Of a stretch of 5,374 bases of DNA, positions 1-5,145 are shown in pieces. The notes under the pieces are model-generated. The model worked only from the letters and a program-made list of their open reading frames with translations. It did not search any database and was not told the DNA's origin. Source of the stretch: Chthoniobacter flavus (GTDB lineage Bacteria > Verrucomicrobiota > Verrucomicrobiia > Chthoniobacterales > Terrimicrobiaceae). Where the stretch lies: contig CAMBAQ010000137.1 in assembly GCA_945863785.1 (NCBI GenBank), positions 1-5,374 of the forward strand, read 5' to 3'. The position numbers and the translations under genes are program-made. How positions within the stretch are numbered: position 1 is the first letter of the stretch; each line of letters starts with the position of its first letter.

Positions 1-501
1 TCGGACGCCTTGGCTCAGAGGAAACTGATGACGATCGGCGACATCCAAGACTTCACCGGCGACCTGCGCTCGATCGTTGGATCATTTGCGACCCAGTTGA
101 AATTATTCGCCCTCGGGGAAGACAACCGACCGCTGGAATTCGATGGCGCCGTCAAAAGCGTGAGCGTCGAGGAGACTTTCGAGCGGGATACCCAGGACAG
201 AAAAATCCTCGTTCCCTTGCTGATGGAACAGGCCACCGATATTGCCCATAAACTCGACAAGGAACACCTCGCAGCCCGCACCGTGCAGGTGAAAGTACGC
301 TACAGCGACTTCAAAACCCTCACCCGTCAAATGAGCGTGGAAGACCCCCTTGAATCCAAAGAAGAAATCTACGCCATCGCCTGCTCGCTTCTCCGCCGCG
401 AAAAACTCGTCCAACGCCCCCTTCGCCTCCTCGGCCTCGGCGTCAGCGGACTCGGCCCACCCAGCACCCAACTCAAACTTCCCTTCGAATCTTCCAGTTA
501 A
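1..501 (+). CDS. dinB: DNA polymerase IV (Y-family, DinB), C-terminal part; 5' end outside window
   Basis: Translesion DNA polymerase, cytoplasmic and acting at stalled forks. The reading frame is open from base 1 (S-D-A-L-A-Q-R-K...), so the gene continues upstream; the TTG at base 10 is not its start. The 166 in-window residues cover the end of the thumb region (KLMTIGDIQDF, a typical helix-hairpin-helix edge) and the whole little-finger domain. Family signatures are KSVSVEETF (in-window residues 52-60), VKVRYSDF (97-104) and RPLRLLGLGVSGL (139-151). The catalytic palm and finger residues lie outside the window. The C-terminus carries QLKLPF (bases 469-486), which fits the beta-clamp-binding consensus at the tail of Pol IV proteins (QLVLGL in E. 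coli). The gene converges on the metallo-hydrolase gene, and a repeat element starts 21 bp after the stop. SOS control is known for the family, but no promoter is visible here. Confidence 0.93.
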   Translation, partial: SDALAQRKLMTIGDIQDFTGDLRSIVGSFATQLKLFALGEDNRPLEFDGAVKSVSVEETFERDTQDRKILVPLLMEQATDIAHKLDKEHLAARTVQVKVRYSDFKTLTRQMSVEDPLESKEEIYAIACSLLRREKLVQRPLRLLGLGVSGLGPPSTQLKLPFESSS

Positions 502-525
502 GATGACCCCAAACGCACTTTATTG

Positions 526-606
526 ACCACAACCGACCAAAGGGAGATAGATTGCCGAAGGCAACTCCGAAGGAGTGAAAGAAGTGAGTCAAAGGACACA
601 GAGAGC
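526..606 (+). repeat. 81-bp repeat module, copy 1 (pairs with 3819-3899)
   Basis: Compared with the reverse complement of 3819-3899, 77 of 81 bases match with no gaps. The four differences are single substitutions. The module begins ACCACAACCGACC and ends GGACACAGAGAGC. It contains two adjacent perfect stem-loops with GAA loops: TTGCC-GAA-GGCAA (552-564) and CTCC-GAA-GGAG (565-575). It lies 24 bp downstream of the dinB stop, in the same orientation as dinB. Confidence 0.9.
552..575 (+). repeat. Two abutting GAA-loop mini-hairpins
   Basis: TTGCC-GAA-GGCAA is followed without spacing by CTCC-GAA-GGAG. Both stems are perfect in this copy. In the copy at 3819-3899 the first stem is kept, with only its loop changed to GGA, and the second stem has lost one pair. 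No U-tract follows, so this is not a classical intrinsic terminator. It could act on RNA stability or simply be part of a mobile repeat. Confidence 0.6.
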
Positions 607-616
607 ACAGAGAAGG
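593..616 (+). repeat. Left arm of 24-bp inverted repeat
   Basis: This arm reads AGGACACAGAGAGCACAGAG, then AAGG. It matches the reverse complement of 717-740 at 23 of 24 positions, with 100 bp between the arms. It holds two 9-nt units of the form NNCACAGAG (595-603 and 604-612). An A-rich run follows the arm. A transcript across 593-740 from either strand could fold into a long stem. Confidence 0.85.
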
Positions 617-716
617 AAAAAAAAGCCTCGCTCCAATTTTATAAAAAACAAATTCTCAAAGGCGTGACCTTCCACCGTTGTGAGTCTTACGAAAACCTCT
701 AAAATCTTTGTGATGA

Positions 717-747
717 CCTCCTCTGTGCTCTCTGTGTCCTCTGTGGT
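717..747 (-). repeat. Right arm of the inverted repeat, made of three tandem 9-nt units
   Basis: Bases 717-740 are the partner of 593-616. Bases 721-747 are three head-to-tail 9-mers, CTCTGTGCT, CTCTGTGTC and CTCTGTGGT, that is CTCTGTGNN with an exact 9-nt period. Read on the minus strand the units are NNCACAGAG. Translating this repeat gives a spurious DHRGHREHRG-like peptide, not a gene. Confidence 0.85.
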
Positions 748-764
748 CAACCCTGTTAGGCGTT

Positions 765-1445
765 TTACATCTCCACCGTCGAACCGATCGCCGGCAGGAC
801 GAGTCGTAGGCCCTCTTTTTCAAACTCCGCCACCGCATCGGCCTTATTGATCGCGATCGGCGGGAACGTGTCGTAGTGCACTCCCACAACCACTTCGGCG
901 CCGCAGAGTCGCGCCGCCTTCACGGCATCAGCAGCCCCCATGGTGAAGTTATCTCCGATGGGAAGAACGGCAAAGGCGAGATCGAACTCCTCCGCAATCA
1001 GATTCATATCCAAGGTGAGCGCCGTATCCCCAGAATAGTAAAAACTCCCCTCACCCGTCTCGACCACAAATCCCGCCGGATTGCCGCCATAGGATCCATC
1101 AGGCAGAGAGCTGGAGTGAATCGCATTCACCATCTTGATCCTCGCGCCGTGGGTCTTCACAGATCCGCCATGGTTCACGGGGTGCGCGGTGGTCACTCCC
1201 TGCTTACCGAGCCAGTCAGCGACCTCCCAACTCGCAAGAACCTTAGCCCCCGTGCGCGTGGCCAACTCGACCGCATCCGCAATGTGATCCATATGCGCGT
1301 GAGAAATCAAAATCACATCGGCTTGGATTTTTTCGACCTCGACGTGGGCTGCAAGAGAATTGGGGCGAATGAAGGGATCAAATAAAAACCGCGTCCCAGC
1401 AGATTCGACGAGAAAGCAAGAATGTCCAAAGCAGGTGAGTTTCAT
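765..1445 (-). CDS. Metal-dependent hydrolase, metallo-beta-lactamase fold, UPF0173/UlaG-like
   Basis: A complete 226-residue cytoplasmic protein, the usual length for UPF0173 hydrolases. It opens with MKLTCFGHSCF, typical of the group. The metal ligands are visible: HAHMDH (His49, His51, Asp53, His54), His110 in NAIHSS, Asp140 in YYSGDT, and His190 in GVHYDTFP. GDNFTMG (164-170) is a further family signature. The set predicts a two-metal active site. The substrate is not known; UlaG itself is an ascorbate-6-phosphate lactonase, but that specificity should not be transferred. I chose the ATG at 1443-1445 because the conserved N-terminus starts there and GGAG lies 4 bases upstream. A TTG at 1458-1460 would add five unconserved residues. 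Codons 36-46 (1308-1340) are copied exactly at 4710-4742. Confidence 0.93.
   Translation of the reverse strand: MKLTCFGHSCFLVESAGTRFLFDPFIRPNSLAAHVEVEKIQADVILISHAHMDHIADAVELATRTGAKVLASWEVADWLGKQGVTTAHPVNHGGSVKTHGARIKMVNAIHSSSLPDGSYGGNPAGFVVETGEGSFYYSGDTALTLDMNLIAEEFDLAFAVLPIGDNFTMGAADAVKAARLCGAEVVVGVHYDTFPPIAINKADAVAEFEKEGLRLVLPAIGSTVEM
1308..1340 (+). repeat. 33-bp direct repeat, copy 1 (inside hydrolase gene)
   Basis: This 33-bp stretch is identical, in the same orientation, to 4710-4742. Here it encodes, on the minus strand, residues EVEKIQADVIL (36-46) just before the HAHMDH motif. Identity stops abruptly on both sides. Confidence 0.95.
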
Positions 1446-1487
1446 AGCACTCCCAACCAATCACATCCCCCAACCCCATGCCAAGCG

Positions 1488-1516
1488 CGTATAACTGTCG
1501 CACGCTTCCCACCCAA
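1488..1516 (-). promoter_or_regulatory. Weak candidate promoter for the metallo-hydrolase
   Basis: On the minus strand TTGGGT (1511-1516) and TATACG (1488-1493) are separated by 17 bp. They match the sigma-70 consensus at three and four positions, about 43 bp before the ATG. The match is weak and could be chance. Confidence 0.25.
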
Positions 1517-1542
1517 GGAATTATTTCAGCAGAAGGGTTGCC

Positions 1543-1600
1543 CGCGAAGGCGCTGAGGCGCGAAGTTTTTCATCCGCAGATTTCACCGATTTGCGCAGAG
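1543..1600 (+). repeat. Degenerate dispersed intergenic repeat (GCGAAG / CGCAGATTT type)
   Basis: The first half has GCGAAG twice (1544-1549 and 1559-1564) around CTGAGGC. The second half is three related units about 9-10 nt apart: CGCAGATTT, ACCGATTTG and CGCAGAGGG. I recall similar CGCGAAGGCGC...CATCCGCAGATT stretches between genes in Verrucomicrobiota and Planctomycetota, but could not check. It is not coding. Confidence 0.55.
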
Positions 1601-1779
1601 GGATTTTCTCCAAGTAAACTAGGGATGGAATCGCCCATTCCCCCTGACAATTCGCTGCAACCAATGCCACCGTGTTAGGCAAAGGAGTGAGCGCAAAGCT
1701 ATTTTCTCGGCCAAGTCCAAATAAGTAGAAATGTGTCGGTAGCGCGCTGCGAAGGCGTTTTGTCTATGTGCAGTAGCCC

Positions 1780-3669
1780 TTATTGCCGAAAGGGTTCCCA
1801 GAGCGAAATATCGAAGCCGGGCGAGGATTTCCATTTTTGGAAAACCTCAGACTGGAGCGAGAAGGTTAGAGGCGCGAGGAGATCGACGCGGCGGCCGGTG
1901 ATGAGGTTCTGCTGGCTCATCCACCACTGCGGCTCGGCGAGCGTGGTGAAATCCACCGCGAGCGTCTCCTCCTTGTCGGTGGAAGCGGTGATGGGCGGGT
2001 CGTTGGCATCGACGGGATTGAGCGTGAAATGGCCGCTGGACCCAAGGAATCCGTTTCCGACGAAATTGGCAACTAGCGTGTGGGCTTGGGCGGTTTTGGC
2101 GATGGCATACCAGAGAGCCATAGTGTTCTCCGGGTAGCGTTCCGCGAAAAGCGCTGCGGAGATTTGGAGGTGCGAGCCGTATTGGCCCCTCCAGGCGCTC
2201 GGGATCGCGATGATGTCGGCGCGCTTGACGCTTAAAACTCCGGAGGCCTCGGGAAAACGGGCATCGCCGCCGAGCAGCAGGCCGATGCGGCCGATGGTGG
2301 TGTCGAACACCGTGAGTTTGTTGCCGGCCGTGGCCCAGTCGCGCTCGGAATCCTCAAGGTGGGTTTTGCGATAGGTGCCGAGGTTTTTTCCATCAGGTCC
2401 GACGAGCATCGCGGTGACGAACAATTTTCCATCCGCCTTCTCGATGAAGCTGCCGACGACATGGGCGGCGTTTTGGTTGGCGATGGTGGAGAGGCTTTGT
2501 GCGGTGGGGCCGTCGAGCGGCTCCGCAAGGGACTTCGCGGCTTCTGCGCTGGCGGGAACGCCGGTGAAGGAATACTCCGGCAGCACGATGAGGCGTCCCG
2601 GTTTTTTCCAATTCGACTTGGAAACCATTTCAGAGATTTTGGCGGTGTTTGCGTCGCGGTCGCCAGAAGTCGGCGTGTATTGGACCGCGAGCGCAGAGAC
2701 CTCGTGGCGCGTGGTGGACGCGGCGGGATCGTAGGGCGCTCGGTAGAATGCAAGGTCGCCGTAGAGTTCGGGGCGGCGCTCGGCAAAGGAGGCTTTGACC
2801 GGGTTCACGAATTCGGCGGAATCGATTTCGCCGTAGAGAATGAACGGCGGCTGCGAGGGCGACACATCGGGTTTCGAAGGCGGAGCTTGGGCGATTTTTT
2901 TGCCGAGGGGCGACCAGATCGAGGCGATGCCGCCGTAGTAAACCGTGAGGCCAGTGGTGGGGTTAGACTCGCTGTTATTGCGGTCCGTGGCGATGAGGGC
3001 GACGCCGTTCCAGGCGTTGATTTCCTGCACGGCGGAGATGGTCGAGTGGTTCGCCCAAGCACTCGGTTCGCGCTTGAGTGCGCGGTCGGAGCTGGACATG
3101 TAACAGAGGATTTGCGCACCTTTCACTGCAGCAGTACGGGCGATTTCCCAGTAGGTGTCGTCGTAGCAAATCTCCATCGCGAGTTTGCCGTAGGCGGTGT
3201 CGAAGACGGGATAGCCCAAGTTGCCAGGCGTGAACCAGAGTTGGTCGTCGGGATTGAGTCCGACCTTACGATATTTGCCGATGTAGCCCTTGGGGCCGAC
3301 AAGTGCGCCAGTGTTGTAGGCAAGGCCGGTGGCGCGATCGATCTCCGCTATGCCGATGGTGACATAGACGCCGTGCTTGGCTGTGACTTTAGCGAGGGCC
3401 TCGGTGGTTTTTCCCGGAACCGTGTCGAGGTAGGGATCGAATTGTTTGCGATCCTTGTAAATGTAGCCCGAGGTAGCGGTTTCGGGCAGCACGATGATTT
3501 TCGCGCCGGCCTTCGCGGCCTCCTCCACGATAGCGACGATGCGCGGGATATTTTGCTCGAACTCGAAAAATTCGGGATTGAATTCGACCGCAGCAACCTT
3601 GAATGGAGCGGCGTGCGAGACAGCCAAACTGAGGACTAAGGCAGCGAAGAGGGCGACGGAGCTTTTCAT
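1780..3669 (-). CDS. Exported tandem nitrilase-superfamily (carbon-nitrogen hydrolase) protein, second domain lacking the catalytic Cys
   Basis: A complete 629-residue protein, about twice the usual length for a nitrilase. Residues 1-20 form a Sec signal peptide: MKSS, a hydrophobic core ALFAALVLSLAV, then SHA with likely cleavage before APF, which predicts export. Domain 1 (about 23-310) has the full catalytic set: Glu63 in LPETATSGY, Lys135 in GKYRKVGL, Cys168 in MEICYDD. Domain 2 (about 323-585) keeps Glu365 in LPEYSFTG and Lys435 in TYRKTHL. At the nucleophile position it reads LLGGDARFPE, so Gly467 (codon GGC, 2269-2271) replaces Cys. Domain 1 should hydrolyse or condense an amide- or nitrile-type bond; the substrate cannot be told from sequence. 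Domain 2 is probably a structural or regulatory pseudoenzyme, since nitrilases work as oligomers of this fold. The ATG at 3667-3669 fits the signal peptide, but no Shine-Dalgarno precedes it. Confidence 0.92.
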   Translation of the reverse strand: MKSSVALFAALVLSLAVSHAAPFKVAAVEFNPEFFEFEQNIPRIVAIVEEAAKAGAKIIVLPETATSGYIYKDRKQFDPYLDTVPGKTTEALAKVTAKHGVYVTIGIAEIDRATGLAYNTGALVGPKGYIGKYRKVGLNPDDQLWFTPGNLGYPVFDTAYGKLAMEICYDDTYWEIARTAAVKGAQILCYMSSSDRALKREPSAWANHSTISAVQEINAWNGVALIATDRNNSESNPTTGLTVYYGGIASIWSPLGKKIAQAPPSKPDVSPSQPPFILYGEIDSAEFVNPVKASFAERRPELYGDLAFYRAPYDPAASTTRHEVSALAVQYTPTSGDRDANTAKISEMVSKSNWKKPGRLIVLPEYSFTGVPASAEAAKSLAEPLDGPTAQSLSTIANQNAAHVVGSFIEKADGKLFVTAMLVGPDGKNLGTYRKTHLEDSERDWATAGNKLTVFDTTIGRIGLLLGGDARFPEASGVLSVKRADIIAIPSAWRGQYGSHLQISAALFAERYPENTMALWYAIAKTAQAHTLVANFVGNGFLGSSGHFTLNPVDANDPPITASTDKEETLAVDFTTLAEPQWWMSQQNLITGRRVDLLAPLTFSLQSEVFQKWKSSPGFDISLWEPFRQ

Positions 3670-3687
3670 AAATGGTATGAGTTAAAC

Positions 3688-3695
3688 AAGCGCTT
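3688..3695. promoter_or_regulatory. AAGCGCTT palindrome upstream of nitrilase gene, possible operator
   Basis: A perfect 8-bp palindrome lies 18 bp upstream of the nitrilase ATG. On the minus strand its context is TTGAAGCGCTTGTTTAA. A central CG flanked by A/T-rich half-sites is the kind of core bound by LacI/GalR-family repressors. Eight bases can occur by chance and no regulator gene is nearby. Confidence 0.2.
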
Positions 3696-3818
3696 CAAAA
3701 ATTGACACGAAGTTTTGATGCGTTGCATCCTAAAACTGATCTTTCCTCGAAAAAGTGTAGAGGGGCTGTTTGTTATTCGGGTTTATGCTTCTGCAAATAG
3801 GGATCAGATGAAAATGGC

Positions 3819-3899
3819 GCTCTCTGTGTCCTTTGATTCACTTCGTTCACGCCTTCGGAGTTGCCTCCGGCAATCTATCTCCCTTTGGTCGGTTGTGGT
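3819..3899 (-). repeat. 81-bp repeat module, copy 2 (inverted relative to 526-606)
   Basis: The reverse complement matches 526-606 at 77 of 81 positions. On the minus strand it begins ACCACAACCGACC and ends GGACACAGAGAGC, where similarity stops, so this copy lacks the right half of the 523-750 element. It starts 59 bp downstream of the methyltransferase stop, in that gene's sense orientation, just as copy 1 follows dinB. Mini-hairpin 1 is retained with loop GGA; the second stem reads CTCC-GAA-GGCG, with one broken pair. Confidence 0.9.
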
Positions 3900-3958
3900 G
3901 AATTTCGCTGAATTCGGGGTCTATCCCGTAAACGGATCCTCATGCGCTCTCGACTCGC

Positions 3959-4609
3959 CTAGTTTCCCTCCGGCGCGCGGCACCACAATTGGCTGGTGAG
4001 AAAACCGAAGAGCGCATCGCGAGCATGCGATCTTGTGAACCCATTGGCTTGCATATGGGGGAATGGAGACTCCAGGGCACGTGCCGGCAGATTGATGGTC
4101 ACGCGGAAAAATCGATACATGAGCCACAGAGCAAGCGTAGCGGGTATTCTGAATGCCGGATGCGATGGGACCGTGAAATCGCTGATCAACCATTGCCCGC
4201 CGGGAACGCACGCCGTTGAAAGACAATCCATGACCCGCTTCAGGAGGGCGCCATCGAAGCAATCGAGAAAAAAGTTTGTCACTACCAAGTCGAATCCCGC
4301 CGCTGGAGGACTCCAATCTGGCAGTGACGCATGCAACCACTCGACCTGCGGCATGATGGATGGGTGGACTTGCTCCAACCGCCTCCGAGCCACATCCAGC
4401 ATCACGCCACTGTCATCGAGATAGGTGATCTTTGCGTTAGGAAGACGTTGACTCAATGCAACGAGAAAGCGCCCATGCCCCTCACCGGCGAGCAGAACCC
4501 GCTCGGCGGAGAGTTCTGCAAGCCAAGCTAGGCGGCAGCGTTGAAGCAACCCGCCGGCAACGATCAACTCTATCCAGTCATAGTGCGGGGCAAGGCGATC
4601 AAATCCCAT
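3959..4609 (-). CDS. Class I SAM-dependent methyltransferase
   Basis: A complete 216-residue, probably cytoplasmic protein. The N-terminus MGFDRLAPHYDWIE resembles the start of UbiE/MenG-like small-molecule methyltransferases. SAM-binding motif I is VLLAGEGHGRFL, with glycines 42, 44 and 46 after the first strand. An acidic pair, Asp65-Asp66 in ITYLDDS, follows the second strand and should bind the ribose of SAM. FDLVVTNFFLDCF (106-118) is the motif IV region. Residues 159-174 (LALWLMYRFFRVTINL) are hydrophobic and may form a substrate or membrane-facing helix. The substrate is unknown. The ATG at 4607-4609 suits the conserved start, but the AGGGG upstream is only one base away and GGAGG (4623-4627 on the plus strand, as CCTCC) is 13 bases away, so initiation is atypical. 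The next gene downstream, the nitrilase, is 289 bp away, so co-transcription is unlikely. Confidence 0.88.
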   Translation of the reverse strand: MGFDRLAPHYDWIELIVAGGLLQRCRLAWLAELSAERVLLAGEGHGRFLVALSQRLPNAKITYLDDSGVMLDVARRRLEQVHPSIMPQVEWLHASLPDWSPPAAGFDLVVTNFFLDCFDGALLKRVMDCLSTACVPGGQWLISDFTVPSHPAFRIPATLALWLMYRFFRVTINLPARALESPFPHMQANGFTRSHARDALFGFLTSQLWCRAPEGN

Positions 4610-4709
4610 GCCCCTAGAAATGCTTCCTCCGCACAGTAATCACAAGAGCAGACACAAAAAAACAAAAACGAGCGAATGGCTCAGGGGAATGACATTGGAT
4701 TATGGCACA

Positions 4710-4742
4710 CAAAATCACATCGGCTTGGATTTTTTCGACCTC
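4710..4742 (+). repeat. 33-bp direct repeat, copy 2 (intergenic fragment of hydrolase gene)
   Basis: Identical over 33 bases to 1308-1340, with no similarity on either side. Read on the minus strand it would still encode EVEKIQADVIL, but the flanks encode nothing like the hydrolase: no HAHMDH motif follows. It is therefore an isolated fragment, not the remains of a full paralogue. Confidence 0.95.
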
Positions 4743-4800
4743 ACTGCTCGCCGTGATACCAATGACAATTAGGTTTTAAATTTAGCCAGGCATTTTCACT

Positions 4801-4863
4801 TGTAGCGGCATCTCTATGAGCGACGGGGCGCTGTCCATCGGCAGTCGTAGACCGCCACTATCA
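4801..4863. repeat. Palindromic dispersed repeat (TGTAGCGGC type)
   Basis: The left end TGTAGCGGCATCTCTATGA (4801-4819) and the right end TCGTAGACCGCCACTATCA (4845-4863) form an imperfect terminal inverted repeat. The right part is itself a stem-loop: GGCAGTC (4840-4846), loop GTA, GACCGCC (4850-4856). Its one mismatch becomes a G-U wobble on the minus-strand transcript. I recall TGTAGCGGC...GACCGCC repeats as common between genes in Verrucomicrobiota; I have not checked this. Confidence 0.5.
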
Positions 4864-4867
4864 GTCA

Positions 4868-4884
4868 AAAAGCACTCAGCTTTT
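4868..4884. repeat. Small hairpin AAAAGC-ACTCA-GCTTTT
   Basis: A perfect 6-bp stem with a 5-nt loop. It is AT-rich and probably weak. It follows the palindromic repeat by 4 bp and may be part of the same element. Confidence 0.35.
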
Positions 4885-4918
4885 GATATGAGAGGAATTT
4901 GGCCCGCTTTTCAGCGTC

Positions 4919-4935
4919 GGCTTCCGAGGGAAGCC
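4919..4935. repeat. Small hairpin GGCTTCC-GAG-GGAAGCC
   Basis: A perfect 7-bp GC-rich stem with a GAG loop. No U-tract follows on either strand, so it does not look like an intrinsic terminator. The tight three-base loop is in the style of the GAA-loop mini-hairpins at 552-575. Confidence 0.45.
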
Positions 4936-5145
4936 CGGCTAATCCACGACGACCCTACGGGAAGTTTCGTGCAGAAAAAAAGGAAAGCAGGAGAGCCGCA
5001 AAACCAAAACCATGAATCCGTCAGACAGACCCAAAAAACAGAAAAGACATCCCCTAAGAGAAATCTGATCTGAAAAACAACGATCGGAAGTTAACCTCTC
5101 CCGAAAGCCAAAACATTTTGCGGATCCCCTGCTAGGAACCCTGAA

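Larger units (their letters stand above)
523..750. repeat. 228-bp intergenic repeat element with 9-bp terminal inverted repeats
   Basis: The segment begins with TTGACCACA (523-531) and ends with its exact reverse complement TGTGGTCAA (742-750). It nearly fills the convergent gap, starting 21 bp after the dinB stop and ending 14 bp from the hydrolase stop. Inside are, in order, an 81-bp module that recurs inverted at 3819-3899, two abutting mini-hairpins, and a 24-bp inverted repeat (593-616 with 717-740). No transposase is encoded and I see no target-site duplication. It resembles a non-autonomous, MITE-like or REP-like element. I recall similar ACCACAGAGGACACAGAG-type repeats between genes in Verrucomicrobiota and other environmental phyla. 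The outer boundaries are inferred, because a 9-bp inverted repeat could arise by chance. Confidence 0.6.
1446..1779. other. 334-bp intergenic region without a gene
   Basis: This stretch separates the 3' end of the nitrilase gene from the start of the metallo-hydrolase gene. It holds the hydrolase translation-initiation region, a weak promoter candidate (1488-1516) and a dispersed repeat (1543-1600). Between about 1601 and 1779 I see nothing recognisable. The short open frames here have no start signals or family features. No clear intrinsic terminator follows the nitrilase stop. Confidence 0.7.
3670..3958. other. 289-bp intergenic region between methyltransferase and nitrilase genes
   Basis: The region holds the nitrilase upstream sequence with a small palindrome (3688-3695) and the inverted copy of the repeat module (3819-3899). 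It also holds GGGTCTATCCC (3916-3926), a short palindrome-like string just downstream of the methyltransferase stop. No gene is evident. Confidence 0.6.

Noticed and set aside
593..740. A classical intrinsic terminator for dinB or the hydrolase
   Set aside because: The arms are 100 bp apart and no U-run follows the right arm on the plus strand. A role as a bidirectional boundary remains possible but is not a standard terminator.
717..747. A CRISPR-like array
   Set aside because: The units are 9 nt, contiguous and without spacers. No array with 20-40-nt repeats and unique spacers exists in the window, and no cas gene is present.
656..889. A 77-codon minus-strand frame containing DHRGHREHRG
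   Set aside because: The peptide is a translation of the 9-nt tandem repeat and overlaps the hydrolase 3' end. Such His-Arg-Glu peptides are known annotation artefacts.
876..1385. A 169-codon plus-strand frame across the metallo-hydrolase gene
   Set aside because: It lies antisense to a well-supported enzyme, and its translation has no recognisable family features.
1478..1678. A 66-codon plus-strand frame between the hydrolase and nitrilase genes
   Set aside because: It runs through the dispersed repeat at 1543-1600 and shows no coding features.
2359..3639. A 426-codon open frame on the plus strand, antisense to the nitrilase gene
   Set aside because: It is a shadow of a high-GC coding strand. 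The translation is Arg/Gly/Val-rich low complexity with no domain, while the opposite strand encodes a clear two-domain nitrilase.
523..3899. A composite transposon bounded by the inverted element copies
   Set aside because: There is no transposase or integrase gene between the copies, copy 2 is partial, and no target duplication is visible.
4614..4718. A 34-codon minus-strand frame with a GTG start within the 33-bp repeat, a hydrophobic FCFFVSALVITV stretch and a stop just before the methyltransferase ATG
   Set aside because: It has no Shine-Dalgarno site, its GTG lies inside a copied fragment, and the hydrophobic stretch can come from T-rich intergenic sequence. It is tempting as a leader peptide but unsupported.
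4816..5073. An 85-codon plus-strand frame in the rpmA-methyltransferase gap
   Set aside because: It starts inside a palindromic repeat, has no ribosome binding site, and its Lys/Gln-rich tail reflects A-rich intergenic DNA.
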